DNA from: Candidatus Poribacteria bacterium
GTDB taxonomy: Bacteria > Poribacteria > WGA-4E > PCPOR2b
Assembly: GCA_022822785.1 (NCBI GenBank)
Contig: JAJEAL010000087.1
Span: 21,277 to 85,276 of the forward strand
Length of the DNA stretch: 64,000 nucleotides
Direction: 5' to 3'
In this document: positions 44,389 to 52,917 of the stretch, piece by piece
Layout of the letters: each line of letters starts with the position of its first letter
Position numbering within the stretch: the first letter of the stretch is position 1
The notes under the pieces: generated by a model
The model's database searches: none
What the model was told of the DNA's origin: nothing
What the model saw: only the letters and a program-made list of their open reading frames with translations
Position numbers and translations under genes: made by a program

Positions 44389-45927
44389 ATGAGACGTGAA
44401 ACCATAGTTGTTTTAGACTTCGGTTCGCAGTATACACAGTTAATCGCACGGCGCGTCCGTGAGCATAAAGTATACTGTGAGATTCATCCCTATAATATTC
44501 CGCGTGACCAGCTAGCAGCCATCCAACCGAAAGGTATCATCCTTTCTGGCGGCCCTGCTAGCGTTTACGCAACAGATGCGCCCCTGCCCGATCCGAGAAT
44601 TTTAACGCTCGGCGTACCGATTCTCGGTATCTGCTACGGTATGCAGCTTATCGCGTACCTCTCAGACGGTGGGAACGTGCACCCCGCCGTTGAACGTGAA
44701 TTTGGTTCAGCGGAATTGACCATAGATCTGCCAATCCCACTGTTTGCAGACCTACCCAAGACGATGGATGTCTGGATGAGTCATGGAGACCGAATCGATG
44801 TACTGCCCGACGAATTTTTCCCTATCGCCCATACCCACAATTCCCCCATCGCAGCGATTGCAGATCTGGACCGGGATATATACGGCTTGCAATTCCATCC
44901 GGAGGTTATCCACACGCCAAACGGTAGCCAGCTGCTCGCCAATTTTGTCTATGAGATCTGTGAATGTAGCGACGAATGGACGATGCAGTCTTTCATCGCC
45001 GAAACCACAGCGCAGATTCGTGCCGAAACAGATGGTGCCCGGGTGTTATGCGCCGTAAGTGGTGGCGTTGACTCGACAGTGTTGGCGACGTTGCTTAAAC
45101 GTGCCGTCGGGAAGGCGCTAGTATGCGTCTTTGTCAACAACGGTTTGCTACGGAAAAATGAAGCGGATCAGGTGCTGTCAACTTTTCAAGAGCTCGGCAT
45201 TGATGTTTATTATGTTGACGCTACCGACCGGTTTCTTGAATACCTTTCGGGCGTTGAAAGCCCGGAACAGAAACGCAAAATTATAGGCAACCAATTCATT
45301 GAAGTGTTTAAAGAAGGGTTAGGACAAATCGGTCAGATCGATTTCCTAGCGCAAGGTACGCTCTATCCTGATGTCATCGAGAGTGTGTCCGTCAAAGGAC
45401 CATCGGCAACCATTAAAACCCACCATAATGTCGGTGGCCTTCCCGAAAATCTACCATTCAAGCTAGTCGAACCGCTTCGTGAACTGTTTAAGGATGAAGT
45501 GCGAGCAGTTGGATCAGAACTCGGTATCCCCAAATCGGTCTTGGGACGGCATCCGTTCCCCGGTCCCGGTTTAGCCGTTCGCATATTGGGTCCAATCACA
45601 CAAGAACGTCTTGACATGCTGCGAGAAGCGGACGAAATCTTTATCGCAGAGCTGCGAAAAGCGGGACTATATGACGAAATCTGGCAGGCGTTGACTGTCT
45701 TTCTACCGGTCAAGAGTGTCGGCGTGATGGGTGACGAGCGAACTTACGAAAATGTTGTCGCATTGCGGGCTGTGACGAGCACTGACGGCATGACAGCGGA
45801 TTGGGCGAAGATTCCACACAACGTATTGGGAGTCATTTCCAACCGCATCATCAACGAGGTGCGCGGTGTCAATCGTGTTGTTTACGACATTAGCTCAAAA
45901 CCGCCGAGTACGATAGAGTGGGAGTAA
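44389..45927 (+). CDS. guaA: GMP synthase (glutamine-hydrolysing)
   Basis: This 512-residue protein converts XMP to GMP. The N-terminal glutamine amidotransferase has the nucleophile loop ILGICYGMQLI (Cys about 86) and the His/Glu pair in LQFHPEVIHT. The ATP-pyrophosphatase domain has the P-loop AVSGGVDSTVLA (about 220-231). The C-terminal dimerisation domain ends in the canonical KPPSTIEWE. Length and termini are complete. Confidence 0.97.
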   Translation: MRRETIVVLDFGSQYTQLIARRVREHKVYCEIHPYNIPRDQLAAIQPKGIILSGGPASVYATDAPLPDPRILTLGVPILGICYGMQLIAYLSDGGNVHPAVEREFGSAELTIDLPIPLFADLPKTMDVWMSHGDRIDVLPDEFFPIAHTHNSPIAAIADLDRDIYGLQFHPEVIHTPNGSQLLANFVYEICECSDEWTMQSFIAETTAQIRAETDGARVLCAVSGGVDSTVLATLLKRAVGKALVCVFVNNGLLRKNEADQVLSTFQELGIDVYYVDATDRFLEYLSGVESPEQKRKIIGNQFIEVFKEGLGQIGQIDFLAQGTLYPDVIESVSVKGPSATIKTHHNVGGLPENLPFKLVEPLRELFKDEVRAVGSELGIPKSVLGRHPFPGPGLAVRILGPITQERLDMLREADEIFIAELRKAGLYDEIWQALTVFLPVKSVGVMGDERTYENVVALRAVTSTDGMTADWAKIPHNVLGVISNRIINEVRGVNRVVYDISSKPPSTIEWE

Positions 45928-46027
45928 CAGAGAAGAGCTCATTGGTTCAAGCGTTCATTAGTTCATGCGCCCCTGCATAGCGCACAGATTTGCGTTCCAC
46001 ACAAGAACCAACAGAAGGACAACAACC

Positions 46028-47569
46028 ATGCCCACCCCTCCTAAATATCAGATTATCTACAACTGGGATGGTGCCCCCCACGGCTACTCTGAGCCGCCGC
46101 AGTCTATAAACGCTTTCCTCGAAAAGGCTTACGCTCCTCTTGAAGATACGCAGGTCGGTGCTCATTTCTGGTGTATCGGCGAACATGCCGCGCGATGGCA
46201 GAGCGATGTCCTTGAACAGCTCGGTGATGTCCACGGTCGGCGTTACGAAAGTGCTCAAACCTACGTTCACACCGAAAACATCCGTCAGATGGTGGAGCGC
46301 GGCGAAGACCCACAGCAAGCCATTATTGACCGTGGACACCAGCTTGGGATGCATGTCTACGCCTCAGTGCGTATGAATGATAACCACTTCAGCGGGGCAC
46401 AGATCGCTGATTTGGAGAAATTGCACCATACAGAATTGACGCAGATGCGGACTGAACATCCGGAGTGGCTACTCGGTGATCAGACGGCGGAGTGGTTCGC
46501 ACTCTCATGGAATTTCGCTACCCCCGAAATACGGGAGCACCGTTACGCACACATTAAAGAGATTTGCGAACGATACGATTGGGACGGCGTCGAATTGGAC
46601 TGGCAGCGACACGCCTTCCATCTGCCCGCAGACGAAGGCTACCGACTCCGATATGTCCTGACCGACCTCCAGCGAGCGGTGCGGCAGATGACCGATGCGC
46701 TTGCGAAGGAACGTGGTAGACCCTTCTACTTGGCGGCGCGTGTGTCCGGTACGCTGGAGATGTGCCGCAACATCGGATATGACATTCCGACTTGGATAAA
46801 TGAGGGGCTAGTGGACATCCTGATCCCCGCCGGTGGTGCCGCAACGGATCCTTCTCTAGATGTCGCAGCCTTTGTTGAGTTGTGCCAAGATAAGCCGATT
46901 GCGGTCTACCCCGGATTTGATGGCGGCTTGCCCGGAGCCTTTGTTGGTCCCGAAGATTCCGAGACCAAGGACCGGATGCGTACCCGCGCTATCGCTAGCC
47001 GTTACCACAGCGCAGGTGCAGACGGCATCTATGTCTTTAACTGGCACGCAAACCGTGATTCGAGACGGGAATTGCTCTCACAAATCGGCTCAACCGATAC
47101 CTTGCAAGGCACAGACAAAATTTATGCGGCAACCCATCGCTTCCTCCAAGAGACAGGAGAATGGCGGGGAGCATACCGAAATGACCGCCTTTGGGGTGAG
47201 GTGCCGGTCGCGCTGAAACGGACGCTCACCGGCGAGGGGCCCACAATCATACTAAATGTAACGGACGATTTATCAACGAACATACCCACCCAGGTTGAGC
47301 TGCGGGTACGGCTCGATCAGTGGGTACGTGGCGATATGGTAACGGTTTCGTGGGAGGGAATAGCCCTTGATGCGCCTACAGTCCACTATTGCACCATCAA
47401 TGATCCACATCATATTTCGGATGTAAGCGGGGCGGTGTGGTTGTGTTTCGATGTGGATCCGCCTCCGGGCGCGGGTTCTCACGAACTCAAGGTTGTGCTT
47501 GAAGAACGCCACCCGAAGGTTGCTTCTGATATCGTGTTGACAGATGTAGAATTAGTCGTTCGTTTTTAG
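46028..47569 (+). CDS. Glycosidase-like TIM-barrel protein (GHL10-like)
   Basis: This 513-residue protein lacks a signal peptide. The first 340 residues resemble glycoside-hydrolase-like barrels: IIYNWDGAPHGY, HQLGMHVYASVRMND, YDWDGVELDWQRHAFHLP (the D-G-V-E-L-D motif with candidate acid residues) and SAGADGIYVFNWHANR. The C-terminal about 130 residues are beta-rich. The natural substrate is not known. The ATG at 46028 has AAGGA upstream and is preferred over an in-frame ATG at 45965. Confidence 0.72.
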   Translation: MPTPPKYQIIYNWDGAPHGYSEPPQSINAFLEKAYAPLEDTQVGAHFWCIGEHAARWQSDVLEQLGDVHGRRYESAQTYVHTENIRQMVERGEDPQQAIIDRGHQLGMHVYASVRMNDNHFSGAQIADLEKLHHTELTQMRTEHPEWLLGDQTAEWFALSWNFATPEIREHRYAHIKEICERYDWDGVELDWQRHAFHLPADEGYRLRYVLTDLQRAVRQMTDALAKERGRPFYLAARVSGTLEMCRNIGYDIPTWINEGLVDILIPAGGAATDPSLDVAAFVELCQDKPIAVYPGFDGGLPGAFVGPEDSETKDRMRTRAIASRYHSAGADGIYVFNWHANRDSRRELLSQIGSTDTLQGTDKIYAATHRFLQETGEWRGAYRNDRLWGEVPVALKRTLTGEGPTIILNVTDDLSTNIPTQVELRVRLDQWVRGDMVTVSWEGIALDAPTVHYCTINDPHHISDVSGAVWLCFDVDPPPGAGSHELKVVLEERHPKVASDIVLTDVELVVRF

Positions 47570-47624
47570 CAGAGCTGCTATATGAGATATGTATTGATGC
47601 CTTTGAACTCAGGGAAGATTCTCA

Positions 47625-48080
47625 ATGACACCAGCCAATCAATATCAATCTGAAAAAACGGCGGTGGAAGAAATAACTGAGAGTAAGTTGGCAATTGTCT
47701 GCCGAGGGGTTGCTTTCACGCTGCTGATGCTATATGTCGTATTTGGTCCCTTTTATAAACAGGTTCTGAGGGGTAAATCAAACCTCTTTCGGGCATGGCG
47801 GATGTACCATACCCGTGGAATCGATGTCTGCGATGTTCAGTTTTACATCCAACATCCAGATGGACGGGTCGAACACATTGACCGTTTCCAGCTGCTAGGT
47901 CGTGACAAATTGTTGGGATCGCACCACCATTCGCGGCGGATTATGGGGGAAAAAGGTGTGTTGCGTGTGGGGCAACGTCTGCGACAGAAATTAGGAGCTA
48001 CCGTTGATTTGCGAGTCAACGCACGTATCGGCACACGTGACGGCTGGAAAACCCTATATGTAGATAAACGCATCGAATAA
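47625..48080 (+). CDS. Single-pass membrane protein paired with HTTM gene
   Basis: The protein has 151 residues. One membrane helix (GVAFTLLMLYVVFGPFY) at about 30-46 is followed by a basic extracytoplasmic part with VCDVQFYIQHPDGRVEHIDRF. No known family is recognised. It sits 30 bases upstream of the HTTM gene. Small partners with a periplasmic beta-rich part next to HTTM proteins are seen in marine bacteria, so the pair probably acts as one unit. Confidence 0.65.
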   Translation: MTPANQYQSEKTAVEEITESKLAIVCRGVAFTLLMLYVVFGPFYKQVLRGKSNLFRAWRMYHTRGIDVCDVQFYIQHPDGRVEHIDRFQLLGRDKLLGSHHHSRRIMGEKGVLRVGQRLRQKLGATVDLRVNARIGTRDGWKTLYVDKRIE

Positions 48081-48110
48081 CAAAGGGAAACAGCGGAAAC
48101 ATAATCAACC

Positions 48111-48944
48111 TTGCAAGCCATATCGCGTGTCCTACAGCATTTTTATAAGTGGGGATTGGCTTATCGTGATTCCACCCGGTCAGTGGGGTTAATCCGAATC
48201 GGATTAATTCTGCTCATCTGGTCTGAATGGGCAGGGGAACTGATACTCTGTCGGGATATACGGTTGAGTGGTATTCTACTCAATTCTGGGTTTTTCCTCC
48301 TTACCGGGCTGATGTGCATTGGGCTATGGACGCGAGTGTCATCAATCGGGGCAGCCATCATTGTCTCGATTATGTTTAACATACACCCGTCATTCAGACA
48401 TCATCACACTTTCCTGTTGGTCATGGCGGTGCTCTTTATTGCGCTGACACCGTGTGGTCGCTCATACTCACTGGATCGTTGGTTGGCACTCCGCCGCTCG
48501 CTAAAGTCCGGCGTGCCACCACCCCCTGAAATCGGAAATTTGTGGGGACTGCGCCTAATTGCTATTCAGGTATCAATGGTCTATCTCTGGACCGCCTACG
48601 AAAAACTCTACTGGGGATTTTTGAGTGGTGCCCGTATAGAACTCCTCGCTTACAACTATTATGCGGGATATGACTATGCAAGTATTCCCGGATTTTCTAT
48701 ACTCTGTGCTGTTGTCGCAATCACTACCGTGACACTGGAATTCCTACTGGCTTTCGGACTGTATATCCCCAGATTCCGCAAATACTTGATGCCCACTGGA
48801 ATCGTCTTGCATGTTCTCTTTTACCTCCTATTACCTATCCGCACCTTCACTTTGGCTATGATTCTGCTGTACCTCGCCTTCATCCCCGCGTCTTCGGTTC
48901 ATCACTTTATCGACAACATGCACAAAGGTTACGAGCCTGCTTAA
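48111..48944 (+). CDS. HTTM-domain (vitamin K carboxylase-like) membrane protein
   Basis: This 277-residue protein has several membrane helices, for example GLIRIGLILLIWSEWAGELI, IGAAIIVSIMFNIHPSF, LLVMAVLFIALTPCGRSYSLD and VAITTVTLEFLLAFGLYIPRF. HTTM proteins are related to gamma-glutamyl carboxylase. LTPCGRSYSLDRW and QVSMVYLWTAYEKLYWGFLSG are typical family blocks. The TTG at 48111 is the likely start as no early ATG is present. The chemical role of bacterial HTTM proteins is mostly unknown. Confidence 0.82.
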   Translation: MQAISRVLQHFYKWGLAYRDSTRSVGLIRIGLILLIWSEWAGELILCRDIRLSGILLNSGFFLLTGLMCIGLWTRVSSIGAAIIVSIMFNIHPSFRHHHTFLLVMAVLFIALTPCGRSYSLDRWLALRRSLKSGVPPPPEIGNLWGLRLIAIQVSMVYLWTAYEKLYWGFLSGARIELLAYNYYAGYDYASIPGFSILCAVVAITTVTLEFLLAFGLYIPRFRKYLMPTGIVLHVLFYLLLPIRTFTLAMILLYLAFIPASSVHHFIDNMHKGYEPA

Positions 48945-49196
48945 CGAAAATTCCTTTAGGTCTAAGTCCCAAACATTTATGCTTCTTAGTCCCGATTTAT
49001 CGGGGTTTGGGATACAGATTGTCCCGATACATCGGGATTCTCGTGAAACGGAACTTAGCAGTGTTTTTCTTGTTGAAATTACATGTAAAATATAGCATAC
49101 TTGTTTTGTCTTTCGGTGGGAAGGTGTCACACCACTGCTCAGGGGTGCTTCCCACATCCTTTGACACAGGCATTGAAAGACCGAAAGGCCAATCCC

Positions 49197-50348
49197 ATGT
49201 ATAGAACAAAAAAAGTCAAAGTTGACAAAACGCCTGAGCGTGATAACCTTGCTCATGAAGCAGGCCGTTGTTATTCCAAAGTCGTTTCGCTTATGCGAAA
49301 GGTAAAAAAGAAGAAAGGATTTTGGCTGTCTCAAGGTGCTGTTCAGAAGTATATGCGGCTGCGTGGTTATAACCTTCATTCACAGACAATCCAATCAATA
49401 ATCCAAGCCTATTTTGATTCGTTGAAGTCCTATTTCCGTGTCGTAAAATCTAACCCTGATGCAAAGCCACCGAAACGCACACCCTACTATTTCAAAGTGC
49501 GGTGGATTCAACATGGAATAAGTTTCAAGGACGGGTTGGTGCGACTGTCTAACGGCAAAGGCAACGCGCCTAGCGTCCTCAAGTCCGATGTAAAGCCCGC
49601 CTACGTTGAAATGTATTTCCAACGGGGTTGCTACTATTTTTCGATGGTCTACGAGGTGCAAACGCCCCCTAAGCGTAAAACCGGCAAAGCAATTGCGATA
49701 GACATGGGGGAGATTCACCCAATCGTATCACATGACGGCGAAGAAACGATAATCTACAACGGTCGTGAAGTTCGTGCGATTAAGCAATACCTCAACAAGG
49801 TCAAAGCAGATATCCAGTCCAAAATGGATAGGTGTAAGCAACGCAGCAATCGCTGGTATCGGTTGAAACGCATCAAAACAAAGATACTCGCGAAACTGAA
49901 CGCTCAACTCAAGGATGCAGAACATAAAATCACGAGTCGGTTCATATCTGACTGCATTAAGGCGAAGGCAGATACGATAGTGATAGGAAAACTCAAAGGC
50001 ATCCGTAACCGAGCAAAGTTTTCTAAGAAGTCTAACCAGAAGGTTCACCAATGGGCATTCGCCCGGCTCCAGTCTATGATATGCTACAAAGCAGCGATGG
50101 CAGGTTTGAAGGTAAAGTTCGTATCAGAAGCATATACTTCCCAAACCTGCCCACAGTGTGGCAATCGAAAGAAACCTACGAATCGTAACTATCACTGTAA
50201 CCCTTGTGGCTTTGAGTATCATAGAGACGGCGTTGGTGCTATCAATCTCTGGAACAAAGTATCGGGATTCATACTGAGTCCCGTAGTTGGGGCTATGGCG
50301 TCCCCCATCGGTGTAAGGTTCAACCCCCACCTATGTAAACATGGCTAA
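49197..50348 (+). CDS. tnpB: TnpB-like RNA-guided endonuclease (OrfB)
   Basis: This 383-residue protein begins MYRTKKVKVDK at 49197. RuvC-I is AIAIDMGEIHPIVS (Asp169). The usual RuvC-II Glu in VIE-L is Gly264 (IVIGKLKGIR), and Glu311 lies 47 residues later just before TSQTC. The zinc ribbon has Cys318, Cys321, Cys334 and Cys337, and RuvC-III has Asp344 (YHRDGVGAIN). This matches the TnpB subgroup with relocated catalytic Glu, or a nuclease-dead form. TnpB cuts DNA guided by the transposon-end RNA. Confidence 0.9.
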   Translation: MYRTKKVKVDKTPERDNLAHEAGRCYSKVVSLMRKVKKKKGFWLSQGAVQKYMRLRGYNLHSQTIQSIIQAYFDSLKSYFRVVKSNPDAKPPKRTPYYFKVRWIQHGISFKDGLVRLSNGKGNAPSVLKSDVKPAYVEMYFQRGCYYFSMVYEVQTPPKRKTGKAIAIDMGEIHPIVSHDGEETIIYNGREVRAIKQYLNKVKADIQSKMDRCKQRSNRWYRLKRIKTKILAKLNAQLKDAEHKITSRFISDCIKAKADTIVIGKLKGIRNRAKFSKKSNQKVHQWAFARLQSMICYKAAMAGLKVKFVSEAYTSQTCPQCGNRKKPTNRNYHCNPCGFEYHRDGVGAINLWNKVSGFILSPVVGAMASPIGVRFNPHLCKHG

Positions 50349-50394
50349 CACAGCGTGTAAGAATCCCAAGCCTTTAGGCTTGGGAGTACGTCAA
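50250..50394 (+). ncRNA. Probable omega RNA / right-end RNA of the TnpB element
   Basis: In TnpB elements the guide RNA overlaps the 3' part of tnpB and runs to the right end. Here the region ends in the 8-bp hairpin CCCAAGCC/GGCTTGGG and GTACGTCAA. The guide would be read from the host sequence just beyond about 50394. The 5' end cannot be placed from sequence alone. Confidence 0.4.
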
Positions 50395-50413
50395 AAGAGG
50401 AGACGACAAAACC

Positions 50414-51661
50414 ATGAAAATCACCGATATCGAAACACACGTTATTTGTCCACCGTTTCAGGCGTGGAATAGCGAGGCATTGACGCGCTATCAAGGCCCT
50501 GATTTCCGTTATCGTACGGTCTTTGTCGTTCGCACTGATAACGGGCTGGAAGGCTTAGGCGAGCATGTTGGCAAGTTGTGGGAGGGAATGGATGATTGGA
50601 TCGAGCAGCTGCGTGGTACGAATCCGTGCGATTGGCTAGCGCACCCATCGCTCCCTATCGCTCTCGCTCCGGCTATCTACGATCTGGTCGGCAAGTACAA
50701 CGACGTTCCTGCTTACAAACTGTTCGGACCACAAGTCCGTTCACGCGTACCGATGGCGGCGTGGACAGTCTCGCAGACACCTCAGAAGATGGCAGAGGAG
50801 GTGGAGCACGCAGCCGCTGCGGGTTACACATGGCTCAAATTCCATACCTTCCACTGCCACAACGTTGCAGCACAGACCGAGGCGATGCAGGCTAAACTTG
50901 ACGAGGTTGCGCCACCCGGATTTAAGATTCATTACGATATCAACTTCGACAATACAGTGGAGCATGTTTTGGACCTGGCGCGTGAGTTGGTACACTACCC
51001 GATTGCAGGGGCGATTGAAGATCCGTTGCGCACACACGATTTTGAAGGGTATCGCGCCCTGCGAAGCAAGTGTCCGTTGCCCATTTACTTCCACCACCTG
51101 CCGTTGGGTGGACGGGAGGCGTTGATGGGACTTGCGGACGGTTACATGCTGGGTCATGCACCCCCTGGACAGGTGATTCAGCGAGCGGGCCTGTTCGAAG
51201 CGGCAAATATACCGTTCATGATGCAGAACACAGGTGGAAACATTACACGAGCGTTCATCGCACACATGGCATCGGTTTTTCCAATGGCGACGCTGCACCA
51301 CGTTACCTGTACCCATCTATGGGCAGAAGACATCGTGTCGCCGGCGATAGAGGTCGCTGGCGGAACAGGGCGTGTGCCAGAGGAACCGGGATTGGGCGTG
51401 ACGCTTGATCGTGACGCGCTTGCCCGCTGGTCTGCAGTTGAACCCGATCCGTTACCACGTGCTTTGATACAGATTCAATATGCAGGGCTCCCGCCGATTT
51501 ACGCGCGGCTGCCAGTCCGTTCTGTAGGCGATGGTCTGGGCACCGGACCCAGTTTTATAGACGGGCACGGTCCCGGTTACAACCAACCGGTTGACATGTA
51601 TTTCTGGGACGACGACGGATCCGCGGCGTTTGCGGAAGCATGGGAACACGCAGCGAGATGA
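50414..51661 (+). CDS. Enolase-superfamily (mandelate racemase-like) protein
   Basis: This 415-residue protein starts MKITDIETHVICPP with GAGGAG upstream. The barrel shows YTWLKFHTFHCH near 140, KIHYDINFDNTVEH (metal Asp), AGAIEDPLRTHD (Glu) and LPIYFHHLPLGG. It departs from the MR family at the third ligand (a GGREAL segment rather than GxE), so its exact subgroup is unclear. The downstream half is Pro/Gly-rich (GLPPIYARLPVRSVGDGLGTG). The native promoter may have been separated by the TnpB insertion. Confidence 0.8.
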   Translation: MKITDIETHVICPPFQAWNSEALTRYQGPDFRYRTVFVVRTDNGLEGLGEHVGKLWEGMDDWIEQLRGTNPCDWLAHPSLPIALAPAIYDLVGKYNDVPAYKLFGPQVRSRVPMAAWTVSQTPQKMAEEVEHAAAAGYTWLKFHTFHCHNVAAQTEAMQAKLDEVAPPGFKIHYDINFDNTVEHVLDLARELVHYPIAGAIEDPLRTHDFEGYRALRSKCPLPIYFHHLPLGGREALMGLADGYMLGHAPPGQVIQRAGLFEAANIPFMMQNTGGNITRAFIAHMASVFPMATLHHVTCTHLWAEDIVSPAIEVAGGTGRVPEEPGLGVTLDRDALARWSAVEPDPLPRALIQIQYAGLPPIYARLPVRSVGDGLGTGPSFIDGHGPGYNQPVDMYFWDDDGSAAFAEAWEHAAR

Positions 51662-51782
51662 CCTGACATTGCAGTTGGCTCTTCCATTCTAAGTATCAAC
51701 TCAAAAACCTACCTCTCCCCATTGTGATTATAAAAATACCCACCAATCACACAAAAATTCAAAAATTCCTGTCACTTTTGTT

Positions 51783-51811
51783 GAAGTATAGACAGATTAT
51801 GTCCATACTTC
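51783..51811. promoter_or_regulatory. 29-bp symmetrical palindrome upstream of propeller genes
   Basis: GAAGTAT-A-GACA-GATTA-TGTC-C-ATACTTC is a symmetric inverted repeat in the 249-bp gap before the first propeller gene. Nearby TGCAAATGAATGCAAAT adds a direct repeat. It could be a regulator-binding site or an RNA hairpin. No gene is visible in 51662-51910. Confidence 0.4.
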
Positions 51812-51910
51812 TAAAAACTGGTTGCAAATGAATGCAAATATGTTGTAATTTTTTTGTGCCAGTGACAATATTCCATAGACATACCCTACTGAGGGAAGGA
51901 GGCACAGCAG

Positions 51911-52882
51911 ATGCAACGGAGATACTCTCTCGCACTAGCTACGGTTGTCCTCTTAGGTTTGACGACGCTGATGATAGGTATTAACGCGCAGGCACAAATT
52001 GTCTTTACATCTGAAAAGAATGACAACGTGGATATCTACGTGATGGACACTGATGGCGGGAATCATCGAAGGCTTACCAACAGTCCCCGTGATGAATGGT
52101 CTCCCGTATGGTCCCCCAATGGTGAACGCATTGCCTTTGTTTCCAATTCGGACATCTATGTGATGGACGCCGATGGACAGAATCATCGAAAGCTTACCAA
52201 TAATCGTCATGATGGCTCAGCCCCTTCTTGGTCCCCCGATGGCAAACGCATTGTTTTCGTTTCGAGTAGGGATGACTGGAAGACATCAGATATCTATGTG
52301 ATGAACGCTGATGGGAAAAAGATTCAAAATCTCACTAATGATCCTTGGCGTAACAGTGTTCCCGCATGGTCCCCCGATGGCAAACACATTGCCTTCACTT
52401 CCCAGAGAGGTAACGACTGGGGGGACATAGACATCTACGTGATACACATCAATGGCGGGAAGATTCAAAACCTCACCAAAAGTTTCCACGGCAGTGGCTG
52501 GGCACCCTCCTGGTCTCCTAATGGTAAGCACATTGCCTTCGTGTCTGCGGCTCAGGGGGCTGCGCCGGATATCTGGGTGATGGATGCAGAGGGCAACAAT
52601 CCTCGAAAACTCACAGACGATCGCCGGCTTGACAATAATCCTTCATGGTCCCCCGACGGCAAGCGCATTGTCTTCGCTTCCAAGAGGGGCCCCGACTGGA
52701 ACCAAAGGAATGGAGATTGGGACATCTACGTGATGGACGCCGATGGCGGGAATATTCAAAACCTCACCAACAATCCCTTAGCGCATGACCGTCAACCTAT
52801 GTGGTATCGTCCCCCTTTTGCAGTTGCTCCGACAGGTAAACAACCCACGATGTGGGGGTGGTTGAAACGGGTCGCACGATAA
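51911..52882 (+). CDS. TolB-like beta-propeller secreted protein with W-G-W-L-K tail, copy 1
   Basis: This 323-residue protein has signal peptide VVLLGLTTLMIGINAQA, identical in the LLGLTTLM core to copy 2. About six PD40/TolB-type blades follow, of the form DIYVMDADGG-N-LTNNP--D-P-WSPDGKRIAF. It ends VAPTGKQPTMWGWLKRVAR, the shared tail. GGAGG precedes the ATG. Insert-rich blades (RDDWKTSDIYV, GPDWNQRNGDWDIYV) distinguish it from copy 2. It probably acts outside the cytoplasm in binding. Confidence 0.85.
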   Translation: MQRRYSLALATVVLLGLTTLMIGINAQAQIVFTSEKNDNVDIYVMDTDGGNHRRLTNSPRDEWSPVWSPNGERIAFVSNSDIYVMDADGQNHRKLTNNRHDGSAPSWSPDGKRIVFVSSRDDWKTSDIYVMNADGKKIQNLTNDPWRNSVPAWSPDGKHIAFTSQRGNDWGDIDIYVIHINGGKIQNLTKSFHGSGWAPSWSPNGKHIAFVSAAQGAAPDIWVMDAEGNNPRKLTDDRRLDNNPSWSPDGKRIVFASKRGPDWNQRNGDWDIYVMDADGGNIQNLTNNPLAHDRQPMWYRPPFAVAPTGKQPTMWGWLKRVAR

Positions 52883-52917
52883 GCGTCCCGATAGGATCAG
52901 GAAAGGAGGAACAACAG

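Larger units (their letters stand above)
49060..50395 (+). mobile_element. IS200/IS605-family TnpB-only element (IS1341-type)
   Basis: A single tnpB gene with structured ends and no tnpA. The left flank has a long imperfect hairpin (CGGTGGGAAGG to CTTCCCAC, about 49121-49157). The right end has CCCAAGCC-TTTA-GGCTTGGG (50365-50384) followed by GTACGTCAA. The boundaries are approximate. The element sits between the HTTM pair and the enolase-family gene, whose start is 18 bases from the right end. Confidence 0.7.

Noticed and set aside
52852..52917. Upstream extension of the second propeller gene overlapping the first
   Set aside because: The ATG at 52918 has a strong ribosome site and starts a signal peptide nearly identical to that of copy 1; the extension has neither.
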